Shown: positions 1-9,698 of the stretch, one piece after another | Layout of the letters: each line of letters opens with the position of its first letter | Position numbering within the stretch: position 1 is the first letter of the stretch | DNA from: Desulfobacula sp. | GTDB taxonomy: Bacteria; Desulfobacterota; Desulfobacteria; Desulfobacterales; Desulfobacteraceae | Direction: 5' to 3' | DNA: 64,000 nucleotides | NCBI RefSeq assembly: GCF_030145145.1 | Contig: NZ_JAQYWD010000019.1 | Location: forward strand, 1-64,000 | Translations under genes and position numbers: made by a program | Notes under the pieces: generated by a model | What the model was told of the DNA's origin: nothing | What the model saw: the letters and a program-made list of their open reading frames with translations, nothing else | Databases searched by the model: none

Positions 1-3000
1 CACTACATTGACCAGCAATGAAAGTCTGACTTGTAATCTGCTGATTTTATTATAATATTTTTTTGTGGTGCCATAAAATATGAGTAAAAATAGCAGTTTC
101 TGGCTATTTTTTCGAAAAGATGGGTTAGGTAATATTTCATTCTTTATAAAATCCTGATCCACCTTATCTAAACTTAGCAATTTCGATAAATATTTATCAG
201 CAATTCTTTCATTTTTTTTAATTCGCTGTTCTGTGTTTTCTTTTACAATAACAACTTGTTTCTCATCTGAATAGGTAACAAACAGATGATCAGCCTCATC
301 ATATGAGGAAATTGATTGGACTCCATTTGTGGATTCTAAACTTAATTCCTCAAATAACTTTATTCCATCTTCTGGAATAGTTGGCCAAGGCATCCTTGCA
401 ACATCACCCTCTTGAAATTGTGGATCAAGATCCATTCGTTCACGTCTTAAATACGTTAAATATTGTACTGTAGGGGTATTTATTGCCTGTAAAAGGGCTT
501 CATTACTTATAATTTTACCAAATATAGCTTTCCCCGCTACGCTGAAAAAACCTCCGGCGGGAAGTGAACAAGCTCTTAAGAAACTAGTTCGCTGACCAAA
601 CGTTAATCCTTGTTCAAAATAGCTATTTTCAGGATGTAAAATCCAACTCAGATTCCCTTTTAAATATTTATATTTATGATTTAATGCGGCCTTTATCTCA
701 ACCATATCATCTTTTGAGTTTAGCAATAGTTCTATATCTGAATAGTATGGTGAAAGTTCTCCTCCTTTTGCGTAGGGAACCCATTTTAAATTTTGGCCAA
801 CATCAACCAAATTTATTTCCCACCATAGTCTTGAAAAACGAAACTCATCTCTTGGAGCAAGCCCCATTTGCACATCTGCAATTTCATCTCCAAATGGCAC
901 CATTTTTTTTAAATTTTGAACAAACGAATTACTTACCCAATAGCAAAGTGGTTTATCTGAAAGTATTTCAAAATCACTAAGAAACCGAAAAAAAACGTTA
1001 TCTCCACAACCCACAAATTCTTTAATTGCAGTCTCTTTATTTACGATTCTATGGTACAAGCCAAATCGAGACAAATGCTTTTCTATTCTTCCTTTTTTAA
1101 CTATATATGCTGCTGTTTCGTTCATCGCGCCATCAAGAATACCTTGTCCAAGATCTATCCAGTAACAAAGGGTTGACTTCCCAAATCCCTCTACACATCT
1201 CCAATTGCTGAGAGAGTGTAAATAGTAAAATGTTCGTGACGAAATTGCTCCAAAAAAACCGTTTTCATTTAGAGCCTCAATGGCCCTTGAATAAAAACTT
1301 GCGCAGACTTCTGATGAGCCTGAGTTTTTATAGTGGATATCTAAATATTTTGCAGCCTTTTTAGAACCTAATCCAAACGGCGGATTCATCAACACCACGT
1401 CATACTGTTTTCTACAAATATCTATAAATGCAAAACCTTTGGCCGCATCCTGGGCAAAAAGTCTAAGTTTTCCTCCATCTGACTCTTCTGCATGTTCCGC
1501 ATATTCGTAAAGAGCTGTCAGAATTCTATCTTCGGCAGTCTCCCAAAACTGGGTTTTGCTGGGCAAATCGGCAAAATCAAATAAAGAAGGTTGTTTTTCT
1601 TTGGGCTCCATTCCAGGAAGATGACCGGTTTCTGTATTCCGCAGTAAAAGTTCCTTATTAAATGCTTCCCTGGCTTCTTCAAGGGTTGTTTCAATCTCTC
1701 GTTCAATCTTGAGTAATGATCCGGCTTCCCCTGCCAATTCCATTTTCTCAAAAATAATTTCAAGCAGTTGTCCTAAAACAGCAGGTTTTAAACCTTTTGA
1801 AAAGGATTTTAATAACGCTTTATCCCCGGGCATGGGCTCGGCACAGACAACATTGGATTTTACAATCCGTGATCGTTCTTCCGGTTTAATCGACTGCTCT
1901 TTCCATGACCTTTGTGCCCTGAGCCACAAAGACAAACCAGCTATTTGCACGGCCCTGGGGTCTATATCAATACCGTGGATATTGTTTTCAATGATCAGCT
2001 TTGGGATGTCCCGCAGCAACTCTTCTTTTGAAGGATAAAGATCTATCAACAACTCTCCGTTTTTATCCGTTGATCCCTCCCACTGATCTGATGACTGAAG
2101 GTCCCAGGTTTCCTGGTAAATATTTTCAAATAGATCAAATGCGTATAAACCAAAATGCATGGACCCGCAGGCAGGATCAAGCATGAGGATTTCTCTGGGG
2201 TCTTTAATGGGGCGATGTTCGATATAAACGACCTGGTTGAGCAGCTCTTCCTGACTGAGGTCTGTGGCTGACGTTTCTGGTTCCGGTGCTGTTTCTCCGT
2301 TTTTCAGGATTATTTCATGGGGGTGTTGTACAAGATACCGGCATTGGGTTTTGAGTTGTGTGTTGCCCTTTGTCATTTCATACCAGATCCGTCCCAGGGT
2401 ATTGTCTGTTAAAAATTCAACCACATACCGGGGGGTAAAAAACTGGTTTCTGACAGCCAATTCCCGGCTGTTTCTGGGTGCCTGGGATTCCGCCCGCATC
2501 TGACGTCTTTCTTCGATGGAATTGAAATACTGATAAATCCACCCGATGGTTTCATCTTCAGCCCACAGAGGTTCAAGGTCCTGTGCATTAATCTTGTCCA
2601 GAAGATTTAAAAGAACCGTTCCTTTGGGAAATAATCTTCCCATGTTCGAATATCGGTCAAACAAAACCGCTAAATCATAAGCAAACTCATCAAAAAGGCT
2701 GAACAGATATGTTTGATAGGTATCCCCGATATCGCCCAATGATATGCCTGCTATGTGTTTATAAAGCTGAAATCCTTCAGAATTATGGGCTTTGCCTATG
2801 GATTCCACCAGAATTCCACGGGTTTCAGCCATCCGAAGCGCACACAACCGGTTGAGGATGGTAAATGCCTGTTCCCTGACAATGCGATCCAGAATTTGTT
2901 TTCCATCTGAGGAGGGATTCGCAGCCTGATAGTGTTCTTTTGTGTCCCTTAACAATCGTGCGGTCTGGATCTGGGTATCGTTCAGATGGGTCAATTCCTC

Positions 3001-3138
3001 TATGGAACTGATCGTTCCGGTATTCGGGTCCATGCCGTAATCGTTCTGTAACTGCCGGGTAAATTCAATTACCAGCAGTGTTCGTGCATCGGTGACAAAA
3101 TTCTGGAGCCTGTTTCGTGTTGTCTGGTCAAATGCCAT
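1..3138 (-). CDS. pglX: BREX adenine-specific DNA methyltransferase PglX/BrxX, partial (C-terminus beyond window)
   Basis: Class I SAM-dependent N6-adenine methyltransferase that marks self DNA in BREX defence. The frame is open from ATG 3138 to the window edge (1046 codons). Family members are usually about 1150-1250 residues, so only the C-terminus is missing. I translated it by hand. It begins MAFDQTTRNRLQNFV; the SAM-binding motif I reads LMLDPACGSMHFG (around 2170-2195) and the catalytic motif IV reads VVLMNPPFGLGSKK (around 1370-1400). The DPACGS(M/G)HF form of motif I is characteristic of BREX methyltransferases. It is the seventh gene of a tightly packed minus-strand operon and follows the nuclease-like gene by 29 bp. 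A GAGG lies 11 bases before the ATG. Canonical BREX would continue to the left with pglZ, which is outside the window. Confidence 0.9.
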   Translation of the reverse strand, partial: MAFDQTTRNRLQNFVTDARTLLVIEFTRQLQNDYGMDPNTGTISSIEELTHLNDTQIQTARLLRDTKEHYQAANPSSDGKQILDRIVREQAFTILNRLCALRMAETRGILVESIGKAHNSEGFQLYKHIAGISLGDIGDTYQTYLFSLFDEFAYDLAVLFDRYSNMGRLFPKGTVLLNLLDKINAQDLEPLWAEDETIGWIYQYFNSIEERRQMRAESQAPRNSRELAVRNQFFTPRYVVEFLTDNTLGRIWYEMTKGNTQLKTQCRYLVQHPHEIILKNGETAPEPETSATDLSQEELLNQVVYIEHRPIKDPREILMLDPACGSMHFGLYAFDLFENIYQETWDLQSSDQWEGSTDKNGELLIDLYPSKEELLRDIPKLIIENNIHGIDIDPRAVQIAGLSLWLRAQRSWKEQSIKPEERSRIVKSNVVCAEPMPGDKALLKSFSKGLKPAVLGQLLEIIFEKMELAGEAGSLLKIEREIETTLEEAREAFNKELLLRNTETGHLPGMEPKEKQPSLFDFADLPSKTQFWETAEDRILTALYEYAEHAEESDGGKLRLFAQDAAKGFAFIDICRKQYDVVLMNPPFGLGSKKAAKYLDIHYKNSGSSEVCASFYSRAIEALNENGFFGAISSRTFYYLHSLSNWRCVEGFGKSTLCYWIDLGQGILDGAMNETAAYIVKKGRIEKHLSRFGLYHRIVNKETAIKEFVGCGDNVFFRFLSDFEILSDKPLCYWVSNSFVQNLKKMVPFGDEIADVQMGLAPRDEFRFSRLWWEINLVDVGQNLKWVPYAKGGELSPYYSDIELLLNSKDDMVEIKAALNHKYKYLKGNLSWILHPENSYFEQGLTFGQRTSFLRACSLPAGGFFSVAGKAIFGKIISNEALLQAINTPTVQYLTYLRRERMDLDPQFQEGDVARMPWPTIPEDGIKLFEELSLESTNGVQSISSYDEADHLFVTYSDEKQVVIVKENTEQRIKKNERIADKYLSKLLSLDKVDQDFIKNEILPNPSFRKNSQKLLFLLIFYGTTKKYYNKISRLQVRLSLLVNVV

Positions 3139-3167
3139 AATCTGTTCTGCCTCAAACTAAAGAAAGT

Positions 3168-3650
3168 TTATGACCGGTTGACGGGCCATTTTGGGAAATT
3201 GTGGTTCCACCGATCAATATTCACAACAACACTGCTTTGGGCTATCGCCTTCTCCCATCTGGAAATGGGTCTGCCCACCGGAAGCTGTTTTTTAATTTCT
3301 TTGTTCATACGAGATGTCAATGCATTATCCAGGGTTAACAGACAAAGATACCGAATCGGTTTGTTGATTTTGTTTTCAGCCCATCGGTATAAAAAAGTAT
3401 CCCTGTATTTTTGCTTTAATACCTCTCTTAAATGATTGAAATAATTTCCGTCAAAATAATCATCTGGTTCATTAAAGTCTTTCACCTCAATGAACAGATA
3501 ATCGTTTTCAAGTTCTACGATCAGATCGACGGCTTTCATGGCATGGGAGAGACCGTGGTAATTGGGTAGATTTTTATCTTTTTCATCAAAGACAAAGACA
3601 TCAATGGCATCTTCAAATTCAAAATCAAATCCGTCAACCGTCATTTTCAT
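3168..3650 (-). CDS. Small PD-(D/E)XK nuclease-like protein embedded in BREX operon
   Basis: A 160-residue protein I do not recognise as a named family. The visible motif is VDLIVELENDYLFIEVKDF: Asp42, then Glu55-Val-Lys57 at the end of a second hydrophobic strand, which is the arrangement of a PD-(D/E)XK endonuclease core. The rest is basic and mixed alpha/beta, with no signal peptide or membrane segment. The start ATG overlaps the stop of the preceding ATPase gene (ATGA), with GGGAGACC upstream, so the two proteins are almost certainly translationally coupled and made as a pair. The nuclease call rests on the motif and on context only. An ATPase partner plus nuclease inside a BREX operon suggests an effector arm triggered by phage infection, which is inference. 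Confidence 0.6.
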   Translation of the reverse strand: MKMTVDGFDFEFEDAIDVFVFDEKDKNLPNYHGLSHAMKAVDLIVELENDYLFIEVKDFNEPDDYFDGNYFNHLREVLKQKYRDTFLYRWAENKINKPIRYLCLLTLDNALTSRMNKEIKKQLPVGRPISRWEKAIAQSSVVVNIDRWNHNFPKWPVNRS

Positions 3651-4687
3651 TTGCCAAGGTCTCCCATGGAGTTTTCAATATCTTTATCGATCAGGTCTGC
3701 ATACGTATCGTCAATGGCATTGGGTTGGATACTTTGATAGTCCGAAGTAGAGTTAACCTTAATTTCTCCAGTTTGATCTTTAAACAATGAGTGAAAGAGA
3801 ACAGCGTCATTTTCATTTGCCAGCAGATCCAACCATTTTAGAATAATGTAATCGTGTGTGGCTAAAAATATCTGCTGGCCGTTTCTTGAAAGATCCAGCA
3901 AAATTTTTACCAATTGTTTCATAATTGAGGGGTTCAAATTGGACTCAGGTTCATCCCATAAGAGCGGTCCCGACACCCCGGGCAGCACATGCCCATTCTG
4001 TAACAATCGCTGTAACACACCTATTTTTCTAAACCCTTCTGCCGCCAATTCCACTTCAAGAAGACGCCCTTTATTCTGTTTGTAATAGAACTTCTTATTT
4101 TTCTGGAGTAAGAATTCACCATCGCATGTCCTTTTGATCATGGATAGGATTCGTTGGATATTCTCCCCCGGAAGATCTTTTAGAAGAGGCGTTTCAAGGG
4201 CCTGATTCAGGTCGAAATAGGTCTCATCAATAGTGATTTCCCTTTTTAAGTAAAGACTTGAAAATCCTTCAAATATACTTAAGACTTCTTTAGGCGGAAT
4301 GAACACCGGCGCCAAACTATACTTCTCATAGGACAAATTGTCTGTTACAACAATTTGATCCATATCACTGGCAATAGCAAACTCAATCCCTCTCTCCGGT
4401 TCCAAATCAACCCTGATAGTTGACTTGTCTGCATCATTCCTGCAAAGTCTTCCAACCTTGTTTTCCGGTTTAAATACGCCATTCAATTTATCAGTAATGC
4501 GTCGAGTTGGATCTCCACTAAAGCTTTGCTCCATCAGTTTATTCGCTGCTGTAACCGCGTATAAAAGCTTGAGAAGATGTGATTTGCCTGTGCTGTTTGC
4601 CCCGACGAAAACATTTATCCCTTTTGAAAAGGATAATTGTATATCCTGAAAAGCTGTAAATTTTTTTATAGAAACGGAATTTATCAT
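3647..4687 (-). CDS. AAA/ABC-type ATPase (AAA_15/AAA_21, OLD-like), BREX-embedded
   Basis: P-loop ATPase of the SMC/ABC-like group found in many defence systems. It has Walker A GANSTGKS near residue 30, a GFRKIG signature-like stretch near residue 220, Walker B LLWDEPESNLNP and a downstream switch histidine in ATHDYII. No TOPRIM domain follows, so it is not a complete OLD nuclease; the nuclease function is probably supplied by the downstream gene. An upstream in-frame ATG (4723) exists, but ATG 4687 is preferred: AAGGTGA sits 6 bases before it, it begins MINSVSIKKFTAFQDI as the family expects, and it leaves 13 bp after brxC instead of an overlap. That gives 346 residues. Likely role: sensor or energy-coupling subunit for the nuclease. 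What it senses is unknown. Confidence 0.75.
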   Translation of the reverse strand: MINSVSIKKFTAFQDIQLSFSKGINVFVGANSTGKSHLLKLLYAVTAANKLMEQSFSGDPTRRITDKLNGVFKPENKVGRLCRNDADKSTIRVDLEPERGIEFAIASDMDQIVVTDNLSYEKYSLAPVFIPPKEVLSIFEGFSSLYLKREITIDETYFDLNQALETPLLKDLPGENIQRILSMIKRTCDGEFLLQKNKKFYYKQNKGRLLEVELAAEGFRKIGVLQRLLQNGHVLPGVSGPLLWDEPESNLNPSIMKQLVKILLDLSRNGQQIFLATHDYIILKWLDLLANENDAVLFHSLFKDQTGEIKVNSTSDYQSIQPNAIDDTYADLIDKDIENSMGDLGK

Positions 4688-4700
4688 TTGCTTCACCTTT

Positions 4701-7700
4701 TTATCCGTTGGATGGCGGTTCAAAAATTATATTTATTTCAAATTTATCGTGTTTTATCGAATCGGCTCTTATCTGTTCTAATCTCTTTAACAAGTTATTC
4801 AAATCCTGTAGGGATTCTATGCGGTTCGGGATGGAAAGGGTTTTTAAAAATTTATTTTCTCCCTTGGCTTGTTCCCTGCGTTTTTCCTCTCTTTTTTGAG
4901 CCCGCTCTTTGCCCATGAAAACAATTCTTTTTCTCAACTCCTGTATGGTTGTATAGATATCAAATTCGTGGGATATCAGCTGTTTGAGTCCTAAAATCGT
5001 TTTATCTGCTTCAAAATCCAAATTTTCTAACTTGGAGATGACGCCTGATTGCTCTTCACTGGACAATTCAGACCATTCCGGAATATGACTGAATTCTTCT
5101 TTTGTCTCTTGAATCATTTTTTTCTGACCATCTTGCATTCTTTCAACAGCAAGTTTTACCTTTGATTTAATCTCGGTCAAAATCGAATTAAATTCAGTAA
5201 CCCGGGTATGGAAACTTTCATCAGAAAACAAGCTGTCCAATAAAGAGAGCTCATCGATCAGATCCTCTTGAAGCTGACCTGGGACACCTGATTCCGGCAT
5301 TTCCTTGATCTCTTTACGGTAAACCTGGAGTTCTTTGATGGTTTTTTCCAGGCCTTGCTTGAATATTTGAGCCACTTTACCGGCCCATTTCAAGCTCGCG
5401 TAAAGGTTTGATTCTTCTGCACCCAAGCGTTCCGGTGCGTCTGAAGCATCCGTAAACATTACATCTGCAATTTCTTTTCTTAAAGAACGCATTCGTTCTA
5501 CGCCGGGTAATCCCAAAGAATATAGTTTTTCGCCCAATGGAGCAACTTTTGTCTGGAGCCTTGGAAGGTGTTTAGCTGCTGTTTGACTGATTTTTTGCTC
5601 AAGAGGGAAAACCGCTTCTCCAATAAGGTCTGTCAACCGATCTGCCGCTCTAACTAAAATTTCATTTGACGGTCTGCTTTCTCTTAACGATACCCCCACG
5701 GCCCTGAATGCATTATTACTTTTCAGAGCATCAATCGCTAAGGGGCCATTGGCTTTTACTTCTCTACCGGAAACTTTTAATTTTATTTCTCCCGCCACTA
5801 AATAAGCGGCAATTAGATACCGCAGCGTATCAGGAGACCATCCGAAAGGCGCACCTGTAAAATATTCACCTAAACGCTTTCCATCTATAGTACCATTCCG
5901 GTCTATATAATCACGGATGCTTAATAATGCTTTGTGTTCTGTCTGGATGGATACTTTTCCCCCCTGTGTCTGCACCAGCCCCAAAGGATCTATTTTAGCG
6001 GTTATGGCAGTCAAATTTTCAGTTTTTAAAAATTTTTCTGCGAGTGTGGTTTCTGCCCTGTAAGGCGCCTCTGTATATCTATCAAAAACCTGGCCTGCCA
6101 CATCTGAAAGATTTTTTTTGCAGGCATCCACCACATTTTTATCAAGATTGTCTACTGCAGTGGCTTGACCTTTAAAAATCAAAACCCCTTTTGAAAGACA
6201 TCGCTTGATCGTATGCGCCAACTCACTATTCAATTTTACGGATCTATCCATTTGAGCTGAGCAATACTCTTTTACTTCTTGATCCGGTTCATTTCTGTAT
6301 CTATTGCAAATTTCCTTACATCGATAAATTTCTGCAATTTTCTCTTCTATTTCTGGTTCTTTTTTCCCAATTAAAAAAATTGTATAGCGATAGGTAGGAA
6401 GTCTTGATTCGCTCACATCATTTGTTTTGGTTGTCTCAAAATCTTTTGGTTCACATAGCTCGACAATGGTTTGAATTGTCTCCCGTTCTCCGGAAAGGTT
6501 GGTAATAAAATTACCATGCCTTGATTTCATGCCGGTCCTGACAGTCAGGTTCCCAGGTAAATGCGCAGAGGGTAATGGATTAAACGTTTCTTTTAAGACT
6601 TCATTGTAGATCCGGCGAATTTCAACAGTCCTCAATGGAATCTGAGCGCGTTCCTGCTCAATATCGTTCAATTTTTCACTAAAAAAACATAGATTCCCCT
6701 CTTGTTCTCCAAATGGAGCCAGAGAATTGTTAATCATCTCATTTACGGTCTTCTCGACCTCTTCTTTTAGAGATGCTGAAGTGATTTTCGGGTGCATGAG
6801 CCCAGCAACGTTTTGAACGGATACGGGTAAATTCCCTAAAATCTGGAGTACAGCAACTGTCTTACCAACGTTCTGATGCATACTCAATTCATGAAATTGT
6901 ATCAAGGTTTTTTCAAGGGACTGATAAATTGAAGGAAATGCCCTTCTGATGTCTTTTTCCAATGCGTCATATAGCGTAACCGTTGTTACTAACGCCCCTA
7001 TCTCCTGGTCGGAAACAGGCGACTGGTTATTCATTTTTTCGATAAGAATATCCTGGACAACTTTTATTGCGGACCGAAGCCCTATCCCACCCGTTGATTT
7101 GGCGAGTGCGCCCAACAAATGAAGAAGAATATCAAAATGAGCTGGTAAAAACGGATATAAATTTATAAATGTCTCTTGATTAAAATCAGAATCATAGAAC
7201 TTTGCATCCTGCAATTTTGTATTATATCGAAGTTTTTGACCGTTCTGTTCAAAAAGCAACTTCAACTGGCTGATCCCGTCTATGGATTTTCCCAATAACC
7301 TTTTATAGCAGATTTCTTTTATATCTCTCGATTCCAAGTCTATTTGGATTGGAAAACGATCTTTTAATTTATAAAGCAGCGGTGAATTTAGAGCCGCTCG
7401 CGGATCATCTTCCGTAAGGGTTTGCTGCGCTGTACTGATAATCCATACTTTACCATCACCAATCTGTTTTAAGTTCTTTGCCAGTCCATCAAGATTGAGA
7501 ATAAGATTTGATCGAGATCCGATATATTGCCCCACCTCATCAATAATAAAAATCACATACTCTTTTCCAGTGGCATCTCGGACGATTTGTAACATTTCTT
7601 TGACGCGTTCATTCTCAAAGGGGATAAAATCGCTTGTAGAGGTACTGAATGAATTAGGTGTTCTAAATATATCCGGATATATCTGATGGGCAATCTCCGG

Positions 7701-8336
7701 TATTATACTATCCACAACCAGCGGATCATTTTGAATTTCAGACCACTCAGTGCCTAAATTTTCTTTGATTTTTTCTTTAAACTCGTCATACCGCCCCTCT
7801 TTTTGGAGTTTCCGCTCAAGGGCTGCAACTTTCAAATTGCGTGAATAACCGGCAAACTGGAGCACTTTATAAAAAAGGACTGTGGAAACATCTTCCATTG
7901 TTGCGCCAGCAAGCATTTCACTTGCTAAATCCAGTAAAACGACTGCTGCGGGATACCTTTTTGTTATCGTTGAAAGAAGCGCTTTTGTCTGAGCTTTATG
8001 AAACCGATCCTGTAAATGATTCTTAAATGGGATGCCTTCAATCTGCACATGGTCATCAAAAGAAAGTCCCAAATATTTTGTAAATGAACTTTTCCCTGAT
8101 CCATAAAACCCGGAGACCCATACCCCCACCTCATTTTCACCGCCATGTTCCATAGCGGTTTGCATTCTGGAAAGTAATCTTTCAAATTGGTCTTCAATAC
8201 TATCAGTTGCTACGTATTCTGATATTTCGGCTTTGAGCCTCTGCTCCTGAGATCTATCATAGGTTATGACTTTTTCAATAGTCCGATGGATATCTTTGGC
8301 CGGATCAAATAGTTGTGCTATTTTATTCATTCTCAT
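4701..8336 (-). CDS. brxC: BREX system P-loop ATPase BrxC
   Basis: Large (about 1210 aa) core BREX ATPase. A Walker A (GFYGSGKSSF) lies near residue 77 in the context VGVWVSGFYGSGKSS, and a Walker B-like VIFIIDEVGQYIG follows near residue 265; both are typical of BrxC/PglY. The middle and C-terminal parts contain long charged helices, including a coiled coil near residues 1000-1180. BrxC is required for BREX restriction and modification and is thought to act with BrxB, PglX and PglZ. Two starts are possible: 8336, or ATG 8330 (MNKIAQLF), where AGGT lies 6 bases upstream. The gene is 20 bp after brxB. The full, uninterrupted length argues for a functional operon. Confidence 0.93.
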   Translation of the reverse strand: MRMNKIAQLFDPAKDIHRTIEKVITYDRSQEQRLKAEISEYVATDSIEDQFERLLSRMQTAMEHGGENEVGVWVSGFYGSGKSSFTKYLGLSFDDHVQIEGIPFKNHLQDRFHKAQTKALLSTITKRYPAAVVLLDLASEMLAGATMEDVSTVLFYKVLQFAGYSRNLKVAALERKLQKEGRYDEFKEKIKENLGTEWSEIQNDPLVVDSIIPEIAHQIYPDIFRTPNSFSTSTSDFIPFENERVKEMLQIVRDATGKEYVIFIIDEVGQYIGSRSNLILNLDGLAKNLKQIGDGKVWIISTAQQTLTEDDPRAALNSPLLYKLKDRFPIQIDLESRDIKEICYKRLLGKSIDGISQLKLLFEQNGQKLRYNTKLQDAKFYDSDFNQETFINLYPFLPAHFDILLHLLGALAKSTGGIGLRSAIKVVQDILIEKMNNQSPVSDQEIGALVTTVTLYDALEKDIRRAFPSIYQSLEKTLIQFHELSMHQNVGKTVAVLQILGNLPVSVQNVAGLMHPKITSASLKEEVEKTVNEMINNSLAPFGEQEGNLCFFSEKLNDIEQERAQIPLRTVEIRRIYNEVLKETFNPLPSAHLPGNLTVRTGMKSRHGNFITNLSGERETIQTIVELCEPKDFETTKTNDVSESRLPTYRYTIFLIGKKEPEIEEKIAEIYRCKEICNRYRNEPDQEVKEYCSAQMDRSVKLNSELAHTIKRCLSKGVLIFKGQATAVDNLDKNVVDACKKNLSDVAGQVFDRYTEAPYRAETTLAEKFLKTENLTAITAKIDPLGLVQTQGGKVSIQTEHKALLSIRDYIDRNGTIDGKRLGEYFTGAPFGWSPDTLRYLIAAYLVAGEIKLKVSGREVKANGPLAIDALKSNNAFRAVGVSLRESRPSNEILVRAADRLTDLIGEAVFPLEQKISQTAAKHLPRLQTKVAPLGEKLYSLGLPGVERMRSLRKEIADVMFTDASDAPERLGAEESNLYASLKWAGKVAQIFKQGLEKTIKELQVYRKEIKEMPESGVPGQLQEDLIDELSLLDSLFSDESFHTRVTEFNSILTEIKSKVKLAVERMQDGQKKMIQETKEEFSHIPEWSELSSEEQSGVISKLENLDFEADKTILGLKQLISHEFDIYTTIQELRKRIVFMGKERAQKREEKRREQAKGENKFLKTLSIPNRIESLQDLNNLLKRLEQIRADSIKHDKFEINIIFEPPSNG

Positions 8337-8356
8337 ACCTAATTTACGTTTATCAT

Positions 8357-8929
8357 TTATCCACCAACATGGACTGATCTATAATTACCATCATCTGGAT
8401 AAAACCCAAGAAATTTGAGGCGTGTTTTCCCCGTGCGTTCTCCCGGATAGAAAAAAACTGTAGGAGAATTGAATTTTCCCTGAAGATTCCGTTCAATTGC
8501 CCCGATTCTCATGTATGGGTGAAGCGCTTCTAAATCAGTCACCAGTAAGATAGCATTATTATGACTTTCCAGGTCACTCAGTGTTTGATCTAATCTATTT
8601 TGTAACGATCCATTGCTCAGAGCGTTTGCAAGAGACTGATTGGTTTTCTCCCAATTTGTTGGGTCTTTAGCATCCGCTGTTAACCAAATTTTCCTTAACG
8701 GCACCTTTCCTAAAATATCTATAATATTCTCTGCAATTGAAAAAGTGTGTACTTCCCACCCACTATTTTCGAGTCTTGCTGTCCAGGCAGGCATTTGGCG
8801 CTTCACCTCAAGAATTTTTGACGGATGAAAGATCAAATAAAAAATGGGTTCAAAGCTTGCGTGGCCCAGTTCACGGCCATGTTTTATCCGTTCAATCAGC
8901 TCTTTAAAATCAGCACTCAGGGATGACAT
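8357..8929 (-). CDS. brxB: BREX protein BrxB (DUF1788)
   Basis: A 190-residue core BREX protein of the DUF1788 family; its biochemical role is poorly known. The C-terminal pattern PTVFFYPGERTGKTRLKFLGFYP is diagnostic of the family. No membrane or signal segments are visible. It overlaps the end of brxA by 20 bp, so translation is coupled, and precedes brxC by 20 bp. In known BREX loci brxB always lies between brxA and brxC, as here. Confidence 0.9.
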   Translation of the reverse strand: MSSLSADFKELIERIKHGRELGHASFEPIFYLIFHPSKILEVKRQMPAWTARLENSGWEVHTFSIAENIIDILGKVPLRKIWLTADAKDPTNWEKTNQSLANALSNGSLQNRLDQTLSDLESHNNAILLVTDLEALHPYMRIGAIERNLQGKFNSPTVFFYPGERTGKTRLKFLGFYPDDGNYRSVHVGG

Positions 8930-9698
8930 TTATCAATTCCTCCCATGATTGATACTTCCATTCAATGCGCGTAACATCTCCTGCTGTTTGAATCATAAAA
9001 AAACCTTTTAAGGAAAGACGTTTCATTTCTTCACGCAGATCTTCTTTCTCAATTCCAAATAGCTCCCAGTCTGGATGGGAAATAACGGCATTATCACCCA
9101 AGCCGGAAAGGTGAAGATCATAGATCAAAAAAAGAATCACCATTTTTTCTATTCTAAACGATTTAATCTGTCTCTTCTGTTTCCGACCGGTTTCCAATAA
9201 ACCGAAATCCGCACAACATGATGTAAGATATCCTGAATTTCGGCTGATAGTACTTTCTGACCACTGCGTAACTGTTCTACCTTCCTGATTTGCGCGCGTA
9301 ATAAAATTATTCGCATCATCATTGCTGAGAGTGTCATGACCGGCGCAATATTTGGGCCAATAGACCATTTTCACAAAATCGGAAAGGATTAGATTTGCTC
9401 TTGCTGTGAAAAGAAAAAGCATCTGGTTAAATACATTTGAAGGAATACTATGAACCAATTGTTTCAATACAATCGCCGGGAAATCTTTATTTACAAGATA
9501 TCTTGGAGCATAGCACTCCATTATAAGATTTCTTAAGCGTCTTGCTGTAACATTGGTTATGGTCCCAGAATCTAATGCTTTTTGTAACAAGTCTGCTGTC
9601 TTCATCCCGGGCTGCCACAAATCAAGGAGCATTCGTGTTTCATCAATAACCGCAGACCCAGCAGCCAATTGTGTTGTATATAATCGTTTTTCTTTCAT
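8910..9698 (-). CDS. brxA: BREX protein BrxA (DUF1819)
   Basis: A 262-residue protein of the DUF1819 family, a DNA-binding core component of BREX. The N-terminal signature AGSAVIDETRMLLDLWQPGM matches the family's usual opening. The C-terminal half carries winged-helix-like stretches around residues 190-250. It is longer than the roughly 200-residue enterobacterial versions. The ATG overlaps the brxE stop codon (ATGA), and the gene itself overlaps brxB, so brxE-brxA-brxB are one translationally coupled unit. Confidence 0.85.
   Translation of the reverse strand: MKEKRLYTTQLAAGSAVIDETRMLLDLWQPGMKTADLLQKALDSGTITNVTARRLRNLIMECYAPRYLVNKDFPAIVLKQLVHSIPSNVFNQMLFLFTARANLILSDFVKMVYWPKYCAGHDTLSNDDANNFITRANQEGRTVTQWSESTISRNSGYLTSCCADFGLLETGRKQKRQIKSFRIEKMVILFLIYDLHLSGLGDNAVISHPDWELFGIEKEDLREEMKRLSLKGFFMIQTAGDVTRIEWKYQSWEELINVIPEC

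Noticed and set aside
3168-4687. Identification of the ATPase/nuclease pair as PARIS, Gabija or an OLD nuclease
   Set aside because: No TOPRIM domain in either protein and no UvrD-like helicase; the small partner has a PD-(D/E)XK-type motif instead.
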